A stretch of DNA of 64,000 bases, from contig NZ_JPKG01000033.1 of NCBI RefSeq assembly GCF_000735605.1, positions 1-64,000 on the forward strand, in the 5' to 3' direction. Under the pieces are notes generated by a model that was not told the origin of the DNA, did not search any database, and saw only the letters and a program-made list of their open reading frames with translations. Numbering within the stretch: the stretch's first letter is position 1; each line of letters begins with the position of its first letter. Shown in pieces: positions 63,745-64,000 of this stretch. Source of the stretch: Allobosea sp. LC85 (GTDB lineage: Bacteria; Pseudomonadota; Alphaproteobacteria; Rhizobiales; Beijerinckiaceae). The translations under genes were made by a program, and so were the position numbers.

Positions 63745-64000
63745 CGAAGCGCGCCATGACGACACTGAGCCGCCCCGATCTGACCGACATTCACAAGGGA
63801 GATTGGGTCGATCGTCGGCTGCCACCCCTATGGCGGCCCTATATCCGGCTTGCACGGCTGGACAGGCCGGTCGGCATCTGGCTCACGCTCTTCCCGTGCT
63901 GGGCTGCGCTGATTCAGGCCGCGCAGGGCATTCCCGACATTCGGCATCTGGTGGTCTTCACGCTCGGGGCGTTCGTGATGAGAAGCGCCGGGTCCACGAT
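63741..64000 (+). CDS. ubiA: 4-hydroxybenzoate polyprenyltransferase, N-terminal part
   Basis: The frame from ATG 63741 (a second ATG is at 63756) runs off the right edge. PPLWRPYIRLARLDRPVGIW followed by LTLFPCWAALI and VFTLGAFVMRSAGSTI is the start of UbiA, the membrane prenyltransferase of ubiquinone synthesis; RSAGST lies just before its first Asp-rich motif. It would attach the polyprenyl chain to 4-hydroxybenzoate. About two thirds of the gene is outside the window. Confidence 0.9.
   Translation, partial: MTKRAMTTLSRPDLTDIHKGDWVDRRLPPLWRPYIRLARLDRPVGIWLTLFPCWAALIQAAQGIPDIRHLVVFTLGAFVMRSAGST

Overview
The window is 64 kb of GC-rich chromosomal DNA from an alphaproteobacterium. Tight ATGA-overlapped operons, DUF1254 genes, many small rhizobial-type stress genes, ubiA and numerous short palindromic repeats suggest Hyphomicrobiales, perhaps a Bosea or Bradyrhizobium relative; the genus is inference. 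I see no rRNA, tRNA, CRISPR array or complete insertion sequence. Most of the window is accessory: transport, catabolism, signalling, exported repeat proteins and repeat-filled gaps.

Layout. 1-6.1 kb: a glycine-rich exported protein (cut by the edge), an arsenate reductase, a Tyr-rich exported protein, a deacetylase remnant and two DUF1254 proteins. 6.9-10.9 kb: a PhzF protein and a convergent operon of type III polyketide synthase, ICMT-like methyltransferase and DHA2 exporter, bracketed by inverted copies of one repeat. 11-19 kb: an exported RG-rich protein, a decayed toxin-antitoxin pair, an M23 peptidase, a CHRD/RTX protein with a long Asp/Glu tract, small proteins, an Lrp remnant and a DUF899 protein. 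19.2-22.3 kb: a lone enolase-superfamily gene and a third DUF1254 gene. 22.5-33.8 kb: a ten-gene minus-strand operon that looks like a sugar-acid (uronate/aldarate) uptake and oxidation system. It encodes a DapA-family lyase, an enolase-superfamily dehydratase, a sugar ABC importer, a uronate-dehydrogenase-like protein, an IclR regulator fused to an SMP-30 lactonase, an SDR and a GlcD-type FAD oxidase. A palindromic operator candidate lies just upstream of it.

33.8-37.5 kb is a repeat-rich stretch holding two AT-richer genes (trypsin-like protease, CHAP-like hydrolase) between two copies of one repeat. 37.5-41 kb has an ABC membrane domain without its ATPase and several small genes. 41.2-47 kb is a signalling module: a TRAP-type binding protein with no TRAP permease beside it, divergent from a 1005-residue histidine kinase that is coupled to a receiver protein and a receiver-adenylate cyclase. 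47.2-50.9 kb holds the most striking locus: three genes joined by ATGA overlaps encode a HisD/HpsN-like alcohol dehydrogenase, a protein with both defining halohydrin-dehalogenase motifs, and an epoxide-hydrolase-like protein. A TetR gene diverges from them across two TTGACG-type palindromes. Together they could turn a halohydrin into an epoxide, then a diol, then an acid.

51-64 kb carries a winged-helix-like small protein, a redoxin remnant, a PEBP protein, a phosphoribosyltransferase-erythromycin esterase fusion with a partner hydrolase, an unknown HTH-like protein, two sugar porters around a DegT aminotransferase, a second M23-like protein and the 5' end of ubiA.

Repeat families (my labels): A, about 39 bp palindromic; B, about 50 bp (long form about 97 bp); D and E, longer degenerate; F, one 106 bp CTAGAGCATTT element. 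A and B form a composite, and comparing 20.6-20.9 kb with 34.3-34.7 kb shows the same sequence without and with A+B inserted.
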